From positions 1 to 43,189 of the forward strand of contig JAGRGQ010000031.1 of the NCBI GenBank assembly GCA_020445405.1: a stretch of 43,189 bases of DNA. Direction: 5' to 3'. The notes below the pieces were generated by a model. It did no database searches, was not told the DNA's origin, and saw only the letters and a list, made by a program, of their open reading frames with translations. A program made the translations under genes and the position numbers. Numbering within the stretch: the stretch's first letter is position 1; the number at the start of each line of letters is the position of its first letter. Below are positions 8,309-16,033 of this stretch, piece after piece. The stretch comes from Gammaproteobacteria bacterium (lineage in GTDB: Bacteria; Pseudomonadota; Gammaproteobacteria; Chromatiales; Chromatiaceae).

Positions 8309-9198
8309 TGGACGATGCTGCATTCGAATCCGCGCTGAATGAACTCCGCACCGACCGCGTGCGCGGCGCGAGCGAACTGGCCCGTCGCTGCCTGGATCTG
8401 CTTGCACGGAGCGCGCAGACCGTTCCGGCAGACGAGAATTCTGAATTGATCGGCGTGCTCATGCGCCGCTGCGATCGCCTGACAGCCGCCCGCCCCAGCA
8501 TGGCCCCGATTCAGAATTTACTGGCGGCGTGGAAATCATCGCTGAGTCGACTCGGCGGGCTGTCATTGCCGGCGCTGCGTTCGGCCGCTGCCGACCTGGC
8601 ATGGGAGGGAGTCCGGCAATCCGAACTGGCGATAGTCAAAGTAATGGACAATGCCGCCCGATGCATCGGTTCGGACAAGACCGTCATCACCCATAGTCTC
8701 AGTTCAACGGTGCTGGGTGTTTTTGAAAGGTTGAAGGATCGGAACACCCATGCCATCGTTACGGAATCCCGGCCGCTCAAGGAGGGGTATATTCTGGCCC
8801 GGCAGCTCTCTGAGTGGGGAATTTCCACGCAATTGATTACCGATGCCCAATTGGGCCTGTTTGCAGCGCAGGCTGATCTCGCGCTGCTGGGGGCAGACTC
8901 CCTGTTGCCGGACGGCAGTCTGGTAAACAAGGTGGGAAGTTACCTGCTGGCGCTCGCCGCGCGCGACGCGGATGTCCCCCTTTATGTCTGCAGTGAAAGT
9001 TTCAAACACCGCGAAGAGGGGATGGCAGCGCTGGAGCTGGAGGAGATGGAGGCCGGGGAGCTGGGTATGCCGAATCTGCCGGGAGTAAGGGTGCGCAACC
9101 TCTATTTTGATGTTACACCCGCAGCGCTGATCGACCGCTGGATTGATGAGACAGGTGTCCATGACACCGTTGCCCCGTCAGCGAGAACCCGGCCATAA
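8308..9198 (+). CDS. eIF2B alpha/beta/delta-like (MtnA / ribose-1,5-bisphosphate isomerase superfamily) protein
   Basis: This 296-residue protein has an alpha-helical N-terminal half and a Rossmann-like C-terminal domain. Superfamily motifs are visible: ITHSLSSTV (126-134), ESRPLKEG (153-160), GADSLLPDGSLVNKVG (195-210) and NLYFDVTP near 270. In the archaeal ribose-1,5-bisphosphate isomerase and MtnA the first motif carries a catalytic Cys (THC); here that position is Ser130, while the catalytic Asp (Asp197) is kept. It is therefore probably not a standard isomerase; it may bind or act on a phosphorylated sugar or nucleotide in another way. It overlaps the NUDIX gene by one base and is convergent with the secreted small Hsp gene. 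Confidence 0.85.
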   Translation: MDDAAFESALNELRTDRVRGASELARRCLDLLARSAQTVPADENSELIGVLMRRCDRLTAARPSMAPIQNLLAAWKSSLSRLGGLSLPALRSAAADLAWEGVRQSELAIVKVMDNAARCIGSDKTVITHSLSSTVLGVFERLKDRNTHAIVTESRPLKEGYILARQLSEWGISTQLITDAQLGLFAAQADLALLGADSLLPDGSLVNKVGSYLLALAARDADVPLYVCSESFKHREEGMAALELEEMEAGELGMPNLPGVRVRNLYFDVTPAALIDRWIDETGVHDTVAPSARTRP

Positions 9199-9388
9199 AT
9201 GGCTCACCGCTGCGCGCAACGGGAACAGTTCACGACGCGCAACGCTGACTTCGCTGCCTCTGTCGTCAGTCACCGTTGGCGCTAACGCGCGATACAGCAC
9301 TCGCTGGCAACGACACCCGGCAGCGTTGTTCGACGGATTGCGCGATCACTTCCGCTGCCGGCGCTGGAAAGGGTCGCGCGGACGGATT

Positions 9389-9850
9389 TTACCGCCACGG
9401 CTGATAACCAAAAGGATTCGCAGCCTTCAGCCGCGGCACGATGAGGGTGATTACACCGTCATGCTCTTCCCGTTTCACCCGTCGTACATCAGCATCCGGG
9501 GGCAGTCGAAGGCGAGTGGCAAACCGGCTCGAACGCGAAAAGAGCCCAAATGCACCGCGGTCGCTCGTCCGTTCCGTACGGCGGAACTCTGAGCGGCTGA
9601 TGACAATAAATCTCCCTCTGAGACCGATCCGCACCGCATCGGCTGCGCGTGCTGCAGTCTCGATCTTCAGGTAGTAACCCTCCTCGTTGACGCCCTTTCT
9701 GATCAGAATGCCGCACCCCGATCTATCCGCACCGAGACAGGCCACCGATTCCCCCCCTGGCGGGAGCGTTTGCACAGGCGGCGCTGCAGCGCCGCCGAAC
9801 GATGCTCCAGAGAGCAGAAAAGCCAGTAAAACGGCTGTTCTATGTTTCAT
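9389..9850 (-). CDS. secreted small heat-shock (alpha-crystallin/Hsp20-like) protein
   Basis: This 153-residue protein has a signal peptide (MKHRTAVLLAFLLSGASFGG, residues 1-20 with AAA following) and then an alpha-crystallin-like domain: GYYLKIE strand, RIGLRGRFIVIS, a Ser/Arg-rich loop, FATRLRLPPDADV and DGVITLIVPRL. Small Hsps are ATP-independent holdases; the signal peptide predicts export to the periplasm, an uncommon location for the family. Two Cys in CLGADRSGC could form a disulfide there. The start is placed at the ATG with GGGAGGTGT upstream, three codons inside the longest frame. It lies downstream of the cytosolic hsp20 gene, separated by a terminator. Confidence 0.8.
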   Translation of the reverse strand: MKHRTAVLLAFLLSGASFGGAAAPPVQTLPPGGESVACLGADRSGCGILIRKGVNEEGYYLKIETAARAADAVRIGLRGRFIVISRSEFRRTERTSDRGAFGLFSRSSRFATRLRLPPDADVRRVKREEHDGVITLIVPRLKAANPFGYQPWR

Positions 9851-9932
9851 CTGCCACACCTCCCTTCAGCCGCTGGACAGGATGACCAGCCAGCCTAAGC
9901 GGGGGATTGCGGTAATTCCCCCCATTAAAGTA

Positions 9933-9959
9933 AAAAAAACCGGCGCAAAGCCGGTTTTG
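9933..9959 (-). terminator. Rho-independent terminator after hsp20
   Basis: A perfect stem AAACCGGC / GCCGGTTT with loop GCAAA is followed on the minus strand by eight T. It lies 58 bp after the stop of the cytosolic hsp20 gene and would separate it from the secreted small Hsp gene. Confidence 0.8.
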
Positions 9960-10016
9960 GTAAAATCCATTTTCAATGTTCTGCCTCATGGGCGTTATTC
10001 ATTATCCTTATCGGAT

Positions 10017-10508
10017 TCATTCAACCGCGACCTTCTTCTTTGCCGCCTTGCGGGTCTTGGGGAGATGAATCTCAAGCATGCCGTTATTGAAAGCTGCTTT
10101 CACTGCCTCCTCATCGACCTCAACCGGCAGTTGCAGCGTCCGGCTGAAGGATCCGCGTGTGATCTCGGAGCGGAAGTACTCTCCTTTCTCTTCCTTCTCT
10201 TCCCGTTTCGTCTCGCCCTTTATGGTCAGCGTTTGACCGCTGAGATTGACCTCCAGATCACCCTTCTCGACACCCGGAAGTTCGGCGCGTACCAGAATCT
10301 CATCCTCATTGTCGAGCATATCCACTCTCGGCATGCGCAGATCCAACTCTCTATCCGCCATCATCCAATCCGGGAACATCTCATGAAACGGTCTCAACCA
10401 GCCGCGATGAAACATCGCATCGAATGCTCTGTCCATCTCTTCCCACGGTGTAAGTGCACGTGTCGTTTTCGGCGTCTCTTTAGCGATTTCAGTGGTTTTG
10501 GTTTTCAT
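10017..10508 (-). CDS. Hsp20 family small heat-shock protein
   Basis: This 163-residue cytosolic holdase has a variable N-terminus rich in Trp/Phe (residues 20-55), the alpha-crystallin domain from residue 60 (PRVDMLDNEDEILVRAELPG), the loop KGDLEVNLSGQTLTIKGE, the typical charged stretch EEKEEKGEYFRSE, and A-x-x-x-N-G-M-L-E-I near residue 140. The C-terminus is Lys-rich. The ATG follows a strong GGGAGGTGT site. A sigma-32-like promoter with an exact CTTGAAA -35 lies 60 bp upstream, consistent with heat induction. It sits between the ClpC-like gene and the secreted small Hsp on the same strand. Confidence 0.95.
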   Translation of the reverse strand: MKTKTTEIAKETPKTTRALTPWEEMDRAFDAMFHRGWLRPFHEMFPDWMMADRELDLRMPRVDMLDNEDEILVRAELPGVEKGDLEVNLSGQTLTIKGETKREEKEEKGEYFRSEITRGSFSRTLQLPVEVDEEAVKAAFNNGMLEIHLPKTRKAAKKKVAVE

Positions 10509-10544
10509 TTCACACCTCCCTTACGTACCATCTCCTGTTGATAG

Positions 10545-10573
10545 TTATGGATGCGTGCGGGAGGTTTTTCAAG
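10545..10573 (-). promoter_or_regulatory. sigma-32-like heat-shock promoter of hsp20
   Basis: On the minus strand the -35 box is CTTGAAA (10573-10567, exact consensus), the spacer is 14 bp and the -10 box is ATCCATAA (10552-10545; CCAT core). A 40-bp AT-rich tract lies just upstream. It is correctly placed for the hsp20 start at 10508. Confidence 0.65.
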
Positions 10574-10694
10574 TGCTGTCTGAATATTATTTTTTTATAT
10601 TAATCAGTATATTATTTATTCTGTCGCTGTCCGGACATTCTGCTTGAAAGGTGCTGTATCCAGGCCCGGCCTGCGCCTCGTCAGCCTGGCCCGG

Positions 10695-13145
10695 TCAGTC
10701 TGCGGTGCCCGACTCAATGTCAAATTGGATGGTGTTATCCACCAGTCGGATTTTGACCCGACTGCGCGCTGGGCACTCACCCGTCACTATCTTCATTGCC
10801 AGCGGGTTTTCCACCTGATGTTCCACCTCCCGCCGGAGCGGACGGGCGCCATACACCGGGTCGAAGCCGTCCCGGGCCAGTTTTTCTATCACATCGTCAC
10901 CTGCTTCGAGTTCGATCTCCCGTTTCTGCATGCGTGCAGTCAGTTCATCGACGAACATACGCGCGATCTTGCGGACATCCTCCTTTTCCAGATAGTGAAA
11001 CACGATAATGTCATCCAGCCGGTTGAGAAATTCAGGTTTGAAGAACTTCTTCACTTCACGCATCACCAGTGCGCGTGCCTCCTGATAGTCCGGCATTGCC
11101 GACTGGATAAAACCGATAGGGCGTTTATCGGGTGAGAGTGTCTCGGTGCCGAGATTGGAGGTGCCGATCAGAATCGTGTTGCGAAAAGAGACGGTGCGGC
11201 CCTGGGCATCGGTGAGCTGGCCGTCCTCGAGAATCTGCAGCAGCATATTGAAGACATCCGGATGCGCCTTTTCCACCTCATCCAGCAACACCACACTGTA
11301 GGGATTGCGGCGTACCTTCTCCGTGAGCTGCCCGCCTTCGCCATAGCCGATGTAGCCGGGAGGCGCGCCGATCATTTTGGAGACCTCGTGGCGCTCCATG
11401 TACTCCGACATGTCGAGGCGTACTATGCGCGACTCGTCATCCAGCAGAAACGCCGCCAGCGCGCGGGCCAGCTCCGTCTTGCCGACGCCGGTCGGTCCGA
11501 GAAAAAGAAATGAACCTATAGGGCGGCGCGGCGTGGCAATACCGGCACGGTTGCGGCGAATGGCATCGGCGACCGATCTGACGGCATCATCCTGGCTCAC
11601 GATCCGCTGGTGCAGATTCTTCTCCATTTGCGACAGTTTTTGCGCTTCAGATTCGACCATTCGCGCCACCGGAATACCGGTCCATTCGGAGACCACTTCG
11701 GCGATGTCCTCTTCGGTGACCAGTGAGTCCACTTTGCCCCGCGCGATCTGCCAGCTTTCACGGGCGGATTTCAGCGTCTCCTCCAGCTTCAGAATCTCCA
11801 TCTGCAGGCGGGCGACCTTCTCAAAATCCTGCGCATCAAAAGCCTGGGTTTTGTCCCTTTGCAGTGACTGATGTTTCTGCTCCAGCAGCTTGATATTGTG
11901 CGGTATTGAGATCAACCGGATGTGTTTGCGTGAGCCCGCTTCATCCACCAGGTCCACCGCCTTATCCGGCAGTTGGCGATCGGTCAGGTAACGTTCGGCC
12001 AGGCGGGCCGCGGCTTCCAGCGCTGCGGGTTCGTACTGAATCTGGTGATGTTTCTGGTAGCGTGGTGCGATGCCCTGCAGTATCCGGATCGTCTCATCGA
12101 TACCCGGTGCCCGGACCAGAATCGGATGAAAGCGGCGTTCCAGCGCCCTGTCCGCCTCCACGAACCGGTGGTACTCATCCAGCGTATCCGCGCCGATCAC
12201 CTTGAGATTTCCCTGCGCCAGCGCCGTTTTCAGCAGGCTGGGTGCATCCAGTCCGCCCGCGCCGGCGCCTGCCCCCACCACCGTGTGCAGCTCATCGATG
12301 AACAGTATTACTTTACCCTTGGCCTTGATGACCGCATCGCGCACCGACTTGAGGCGCTCCTCGAACTCGCCGCGCATCTTTGCGCCGGCGATGATCTCTC
12401 CCATATCCAGCGCAAGCAGCCGCTTGTTGATCAGGGTGTCGGGCACATCGGCATCCGCGATCCGCTGGGCGAGATGCTCGACAATAACGGTTTTACCGAC
12501 GCCGGCCTCCCCAATCAGCACCGGGTTGTTCTTCTTGCGGCGCGACAGCGTCTGGATGATCTGGGCAATCTCTTTTTCACGCCCGATTACCGGATCCAGT
12601 TTTCCCTGACGTGCCAGCTCTGTCAGGTCCCGGGTATACCTCGCCAGCACATCGGCTTCGGTTTCCGCATCCTGACTGGATATGCTCTGCCCCTGCCGAA
12701 CTCTCTTCAGCGCCTCCAGTGCCTTGCTATAGCTAAGTCCGCTCTTGCGCAGAAATTCAGCGGTATGGCCCACTCGCTGATCGAACATGGCAATGAACAG
12801 TGTGCCGGTGGCGATGAATTCGTCGCCCAGCTTCTTTGCCTCCTCATAGGCAACCTGAAACAGGTTCGTCAGTTCCTGGGATCCGACGATCTGTGTCGCT
12901 TCGGTAGGTGTCGAGATCTGATAGTGTTTTTGAATCTGCGCCTTGATCTGGGTCACCACATTGACCGGATCGGCGGAGATCGATTCGACTATTTTTGCCG
13001 CCTCGGAATCGGGCTGTGACAACAGCGCCAGCAGCACGAAATCGGGCGTGAGAAGATTCTGTTTTTGCTCCACCAGCAGCGAAACCGCCATCTCGAGGGT
13101 ATTGAGAACTTTTTTCGTGCTTTTCTGGATATATTCCTGAACCAT
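10695..13145 (-). CDS. ClpC-like AAA+ unfoldase (Hsp100, Clp ATPase)
   Basis: This 816-residue protein has a double-Clp N-terminal domain (1-145), AAA-1 with Walker A GEAGVGKT (212-219) and Walker B LFIDE (281-285), a short middle segment with a UVR-like motif ([16 protein letters not shown], 440-455), and AAA-2 with Walker A GPTGVGKT (550-557), Walker B VVLLDE and loop KRPIGF (675-679). The short middle domain and IGF loop, the tripeptide used to dock ClpP, argue for ClpC rather than ClpB. In AAA-1 the usual IGATTLDEY reads IGADTLDEY. The ATG at 13145 gives the normal Clp N-terminus; a GTG 50 codons upstream adds unrelated sequence. It is next to two small Hsp genes. Confidence 0.92.
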   Translation of the reverse strand: MVQEYIQKSTKKVLNTLEMAVSLLVEQKQNLLTPDFVLLALLSQPDSEAAKIVESISADPVNVVTQIKAQIQKHYQISTPTEATQIVGSQELTNLFQVAYEEAKKLGDEFIATGTLFIAMFDQRVGHTAEFLRKSGLSYSKALEALKRVRQGQSISSQDAETEADVLARYTRDLTELARQGKLDPVIGREKEIAQIIQTLSRRKKNNPVLIGEAGVGKTVIVEHLAQRIADADVPDTLINKRLLALDMGEIIAGAKMRGEFEERLKSVRDAVIKAKGKVILFIDELHTVVGAGAGAGGLDAPSLLKTALAQGNLKVIGADTLDEYHRFVEADRALERRFHPILVRAPGIDETIRILQGIAPRYQKHHQIQYEPAALEAAARLAERYLTDRQLPDKAVDLVDEAGSRKHIRLISIPHNIKLLEQKHQSLQRDKTQAFDAQDFEKVARLQMEILKLEETLKSARESWQIARGKVDSLVTEEDIAEVVSEWTGIPVARMVESEAQKLSQMEKNLHQRIVSQDDAVRSVADAIRRNRAGIATPRRPIGSFLFLGPTGVGKTELARALAAFLLDDESRIVRLDMSEYMERHEVSKMIGAPPGYIGYGEGGQLTEKVRRNPYSVVLLDEVEKAHPDVFNMLLQILEDGQLTDAQGRTVSFRNTILIGTSNLGTETLSPDKRPIGFIQSAMPDYQEARALVMREVKKFFKPEFLNRLDDIIVFHYLEKEDVRKIARMFVDELTARMQKREIELEAGDDVIEKLARDGFDPVYGARPLRREVEHQVENPLAMKIVTGECPARSRVKIRLVDNTIQFDIESGTAD

Positions 13146-13222
13146 GGATGGACTCGCTGAATCTCCGCTAGGTGCTGCTTCAGTAAAGCGCGCTCCGATC
13201 GTCTCCCGGCCATCGTAACAAG

Positions 13223-13250
13223 AATAGGGGTAAAATTGCGTACTTTCCGA
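13223..13250 (-). promoter_or_regulatory. possible sigma-32-like promoter of the clpC-like gene
   Basis: On the minus strand TCGGAAA (13250-13244), a 13-bp spacer and CCCCTATT (13230-13223) resemble CTTGAAA / CCCCATNT. It lies 78 bp upstream of the chosen start. The -35 match is partial. Confidence 0.4.
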
Positions 13251-13509
13251 TTTTGCGGTTGGGTATTGGATGGTATTGTAGGCGTTCGTCACCACCCCCT
13301 GAACGTCCGCTTGCTTTGCCGCTGTACCGCGAGCAGGTAATATCCGTCAGCGGTAAGCCTGTTTATGATTTCCACCGATGTATCATAGGGTGTGCAGCCT
13401 GAGCGACGGTTTCCCCGATGAAATCCAAACGAAGGCTGCCCCGACCACTGGCTTGGCACAGCGCCGGATTTTCACTGTCAGCAATGTTTACAAAGGCCGA
13501 GAGCGCATC

Positions 13510-13555
13510 GAATTATTTTTTATATAACTTATTGTTAAAAAATAAATAATAATTC
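13510..13555. repeat. AT-rich imperfect palindrome
   Basis: A 46-bp tract begins GAATTATT and ends AATAATTC, with internal A and T runs and almost no G or C. It abuts the -35 box of a candidate small-RNA promoter and could act as an UP element or a binding site for a bending protein. Confidence 0.45.
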
Positions 13556-13684
13556 TTGGCATTTAAAATGCAGTATGTATGGTAAGGGCGTGGACCAGCC
13601 ATTATCGGGCCAATCAGAAATTTTACATAAGAGCCACCAACCCTTGATGAAATCCCCAAGCGGCGTGTTTGGGGTTTTCTTTGC
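13556..13684 (+). ncRNA. candidate small RNA with promoter and terminator
   Basis: A promoter-like pair TTGGCA (13556-13561), 16-bp spacer and TATGGT (13578-13583) is followed about 70 bp later by a terminator hairpin, CCCCAA / TTGGGG, with TTTTCTTT (13651-13684). The predicted transcript, from about 13590, is near 95 nt and has no open frame with a ribosome site. Neither strand carries a recognised gene here, so the terminator has no other obvious client. It matches no RNA family I know. Expression is unproven. Confidence 0.4.
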
Positions 13685-13883
13685 CTGTTGACAGGCATCA
13701 GTTTCCTAGCGTCACCGTGGACCCGGCATTGCCCCTTTTTCCGTTGTCAGAAAGATTTACATCCAGTCTGGTTATGGCCGTTCATGCTGCGCTAACTGAT
13801 TGATTAACTTATTTACCATGATTCCGGTACGGGTATTGCTAGACAATAGTCAGAGTGGCAGTTTTCTGAAAGGAGTTAAAGGC

Positions 13884-13961
13884 ATGTACACGGCACTCAA
13901 TTGGATCGCGGCACTGTGCGCTATATTGATCAATGCGGCCTGGTGTTTTCTAGTCGCATAA
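13884..13961 (+). CDS. 25-residue hydrophobic micro-ORF, possible membrane peptide
   Basis: The reading frame has an ATG start, 25 codons and a TAA stop, preceded by AAGGAG eight or nine bases upstream. The peptide starts MYTALNW and continues as a single hydrophobic stretch (IAALCAILINAAW, then CFLVA), enough for one membrane span, with Trp near both ends. This is the layout of known bacterial small membrane proteins. I do not recognise it and cannot test conservation. It stands alone in gene-poor DNA about 200 bp after the candidate sRNA; no clear promoter was seen. Confidence 0.4.
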   Translation: MYTALNWIAALCAILINAAWCFLVA

Positions 13962-14187
13962 CACAACCTCCTCCCGCCGACTTCTGCCAGCGCGGACAAA
14001 GCGGTAACAGCGGTCGTCAGCGTAGCTGTCGCGCCCTGTACAGTTAAGACTGGCAAACAGGACTTTGACTCTCTTTCCAGCGCCGTCCGGTTGCGCGCAT
14101 CCGAGCGCTGTTACCTATGGCGTCCGCAGCGTCGCGTGGCGTTTCCCGGATACCTCGAACAATGCGTCGAGACGGTGTACTTGAGAG

Positions 14188-14452
14188 CAACCTAATCTCC
14201 ATTCGCACAAATCACAAGCTTGTTAACTGGCGATGTCGCAGCGGATGCGGCGGACAGTCCGTCTTTTGAGAGCCACCCCAACCGGCCGGGGATTCCAGCC
14301 TTGTCAACTGAGACATCCTCAAGCGGGTTGCTGGCTGGGATTATCTCATTGGGGCGGCCGGACCGGGGGAAAGGGCTACACCACGCTCGCAGCGTCGTGC
14401 CATGAACCAAAATCGCCACGGTCGCGGCCGCGCGGGATTATGAGATAGGTTC
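14188..14452 (+). mobile_element. non-autonomous repeat element with terminal inverted repeats (copy B)
   Basis: The left end AACCTAATCTC and the right end GAGATAGGTT are inverted repeats apart from one extra base. The 265-bp body is related to the minus strand of 32877-33148: the last 79 bp align strongly (GGCTxCACCA...GCCAxGAACCA...CGGTCGCGGCCGCG...ATGAGAxAGG), and both copies keep a frame ending in SPRSRPRGIMR. An inner inverted pair TATCTCAT / ATGAGATA is also present. No transposase is encoded. A MITE-like element is the simplest reading; no target duplication is evident. Confidence 0.5.
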
Positions 14453-14843
14453 ATAACAGACCGAACTTCCTGCCCCCCTCAAGTGGCGGTAAAGTCACCG
14501 CTGTGGCATTAGGATTAATCAGGGCATCAGTAACATCATAGTTGATATGTGCTATTGGAACTTCCGGCCGCTATGGCAAATGAAATCTCATCCTGATGGG
14601 TCCCTTCTCACTCAGGAGGGTGTCGTAAAAGCGCCGTCTCCCTGAGGGAGAGGGAGTTAATGGGACAGCAGTGCGGTAGAGTGTTGAGGGAGAGATCCGA
14701 AAATTTGTGGGGTGAGATAATTTCGTCGTCCGGCCGGTCTTAGTTTACTGGAATGGAACGCCCGATTGCGAAAACCGGGCATTTAATACGCACTTACACA
14801 ATGGAAAGATACGGCTCGGAAAAATGTATTATGTTGAAGCTGA
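14453..14843. other. intergenic stretch, no gene
   Basis: This region of about 390 bp contains small hairpins only: GCGGT / ACCGC near 14485-14500 and TCTCCCT / AGGGAGA near 14637-14652, the latter a common interspersed motif. No open frame with a ribosome site was found. Confidence 0.5.
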
Positions 14844-14919
<76 letters not shown>

Positions 14920-14961
14920 GTACCGGTTATCTTACCATTTTACAGCGCTTGCCTGGCAAGC

Positions 14962-14990
14962 TTGTTGTTTGGCTGGGCAGCGAATACCAT
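14962..14990 (+). promoter_or_regulatory. possible promoter of arsS
   Basis: TTGTTG (14962-14967), a 17-bp spacer and TACCAT (14985-14990) lie 36 bp before the arsS start. This is a consensus match only. Confidence 0.3.
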
Positions 14991-15026
14991 TGCAATCCAA
15001 TTTTAACCGAAACCAATCCAGATCCT

Positions 15027-15992
15027 ATGCTCGATACAGCACCGCTTTTACTACCCACTACATTTCCCGCCATCAAACGCGGCGGACTGGAGACGTTGCA
15101 GGTCAACCTGGGTTATCTGTGCAACCAGACCTGTAAGCACTGCCATGTCAATGCCGGTCCCAAGCGTACCGAATTGATGAACCGGGAGACCATCGATCAG
15201 GTACTTGAGCTGCTGTCGGTCCGGAAAGTCGCTTCACTGGACCTGACTGGCGGTGCGCCTGAGCTGAATCCGCATTTTGCGCATCTGGTTGAGCAGGCGC
15301 GTATGCTCGGTGTGCATGTGATAGACCGCTGTAACCTCACGGTGCTCGAGGAGCCTGGGCAGGATGAGCTTGCCGGTTTTCTCGCGCGCCACGCTGTCGA
15401 GGTGGTCGCATCCCTGCCCTGCTATCTGAAGGAGAATGTCGATAGACAGCGCGGCAAGGGTGTTTACGATGCCAGTATCGCCGGTCTGAAACGGTTAAAC
15501 CGGCTGGGTTACGGCAGCGCGGGGAGCGGGTTGCTGCTAAACTTGGTATTCAATCCCCAGGGGGCGGATCTGCCGCCTGCGCAGGAGGCCCTTGAGATCG
15601 ATTATAAACGCCGCCTGTGGCAGGATCACGGCATTGCATTCAACAATCTGCTTACCATCACAAACATGCCGATTGCCCGCTTTGGCAGTACGCTGCTGTC
15701 AAAAGGCCAGTTCGAATCCTACATGCAGTTGTTGAAGGATTCCTATCGGCCTGACAACCTGGGAACCGTGATGTGCCGCTCCCTGGTCAGTATCGACTGG
15801 CAGGGTTATGTCTACGACTGCGATTTTAACCAGATGCTGGATTTACCGATTGATACGGGAAAGAATCGCAGAACCCGCGTATCCGATCTTATTGACGCCG
15901 ATCTGAGCGGTCATCGCATCAAGATTGGAGAGCACTGTTACGGCTGTACCGCAGGTCAGGGCAGCAGTTGCGGCGGAGCGCTTACCGGCTGA
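15027..15992 (+). CDS. arsS: arsenosugar biosynthesis radical SAM protein ArsS
   Basis: This 321-residue radical S-adenosylmethionine enzyme is of the type thought to add the adenosyl or ribosyl part to dimethylarsenic in arsenosugar synthesis. The cluster motif CNQTCKHC (Cys32, 36, 39) lies near the N-terminus, followed by LDLTGGAPELNPHF, which binds SAM, and the C-terminal Cys-rich tail CYGCTAGQGSSCGG typical of the ArsS family. An ATG start is used; an upstream extension reading from within the tRNA region is discarded. No strong ribosome site is visible. A DUF2064-type glycosyltransferase gene follows 41 bp later. No arsM methylase is in view. Confidence 0.92.
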   Translation: MLDTAPLLLPTTFPAIKRGGLETLQVNLGYLCNQTCKHCHVNAGPKRTELMNRETIDQVLELLSVRKVASLDLTGGAPELNPHFAHLVEQARMLGVHVIDRCNLTVLEEPGQDELAGFLARHAVEVVASLPCYLKENVDRQRGKGVYDASIAGLKRLNRLGYGSAGSGLLLNLVFNPQGADLPPAQEALEIDYKRRLWQDHGIAFNNLLTITNMPIARFGSTLLSKGQFESYMQLLKDSYRPDNLGTVMCRSLVSIDWQGYVYDCDFNQMLDLPIDTGKNRRTRVSDLIDADLSGHRIKIGEHCYGCTAGQGSSCGGALTG

Positions 15993-16033
15993 ATCTATCC
16001 CACTCTACTGCGAAGCTGCATGGAAGAACATTG

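Noticed and set aside
10643-10649. plus-strand CTTGAAA as a second sigma-32 site
   Set aside because: No matching -10 box and no plus-strand gene downstream.
11973-13019. 348-codon plus-strand frame antisense to the clpC-like gene
   Set aside because: Mirror of a long GC-rich coding region; no start signal and no domain.
14637-14652. TCTCCCT / AGGGAGA hairpin as a terminator
   Set aside because: No T run and no gene ends nearby; probably a common interspersed motif.
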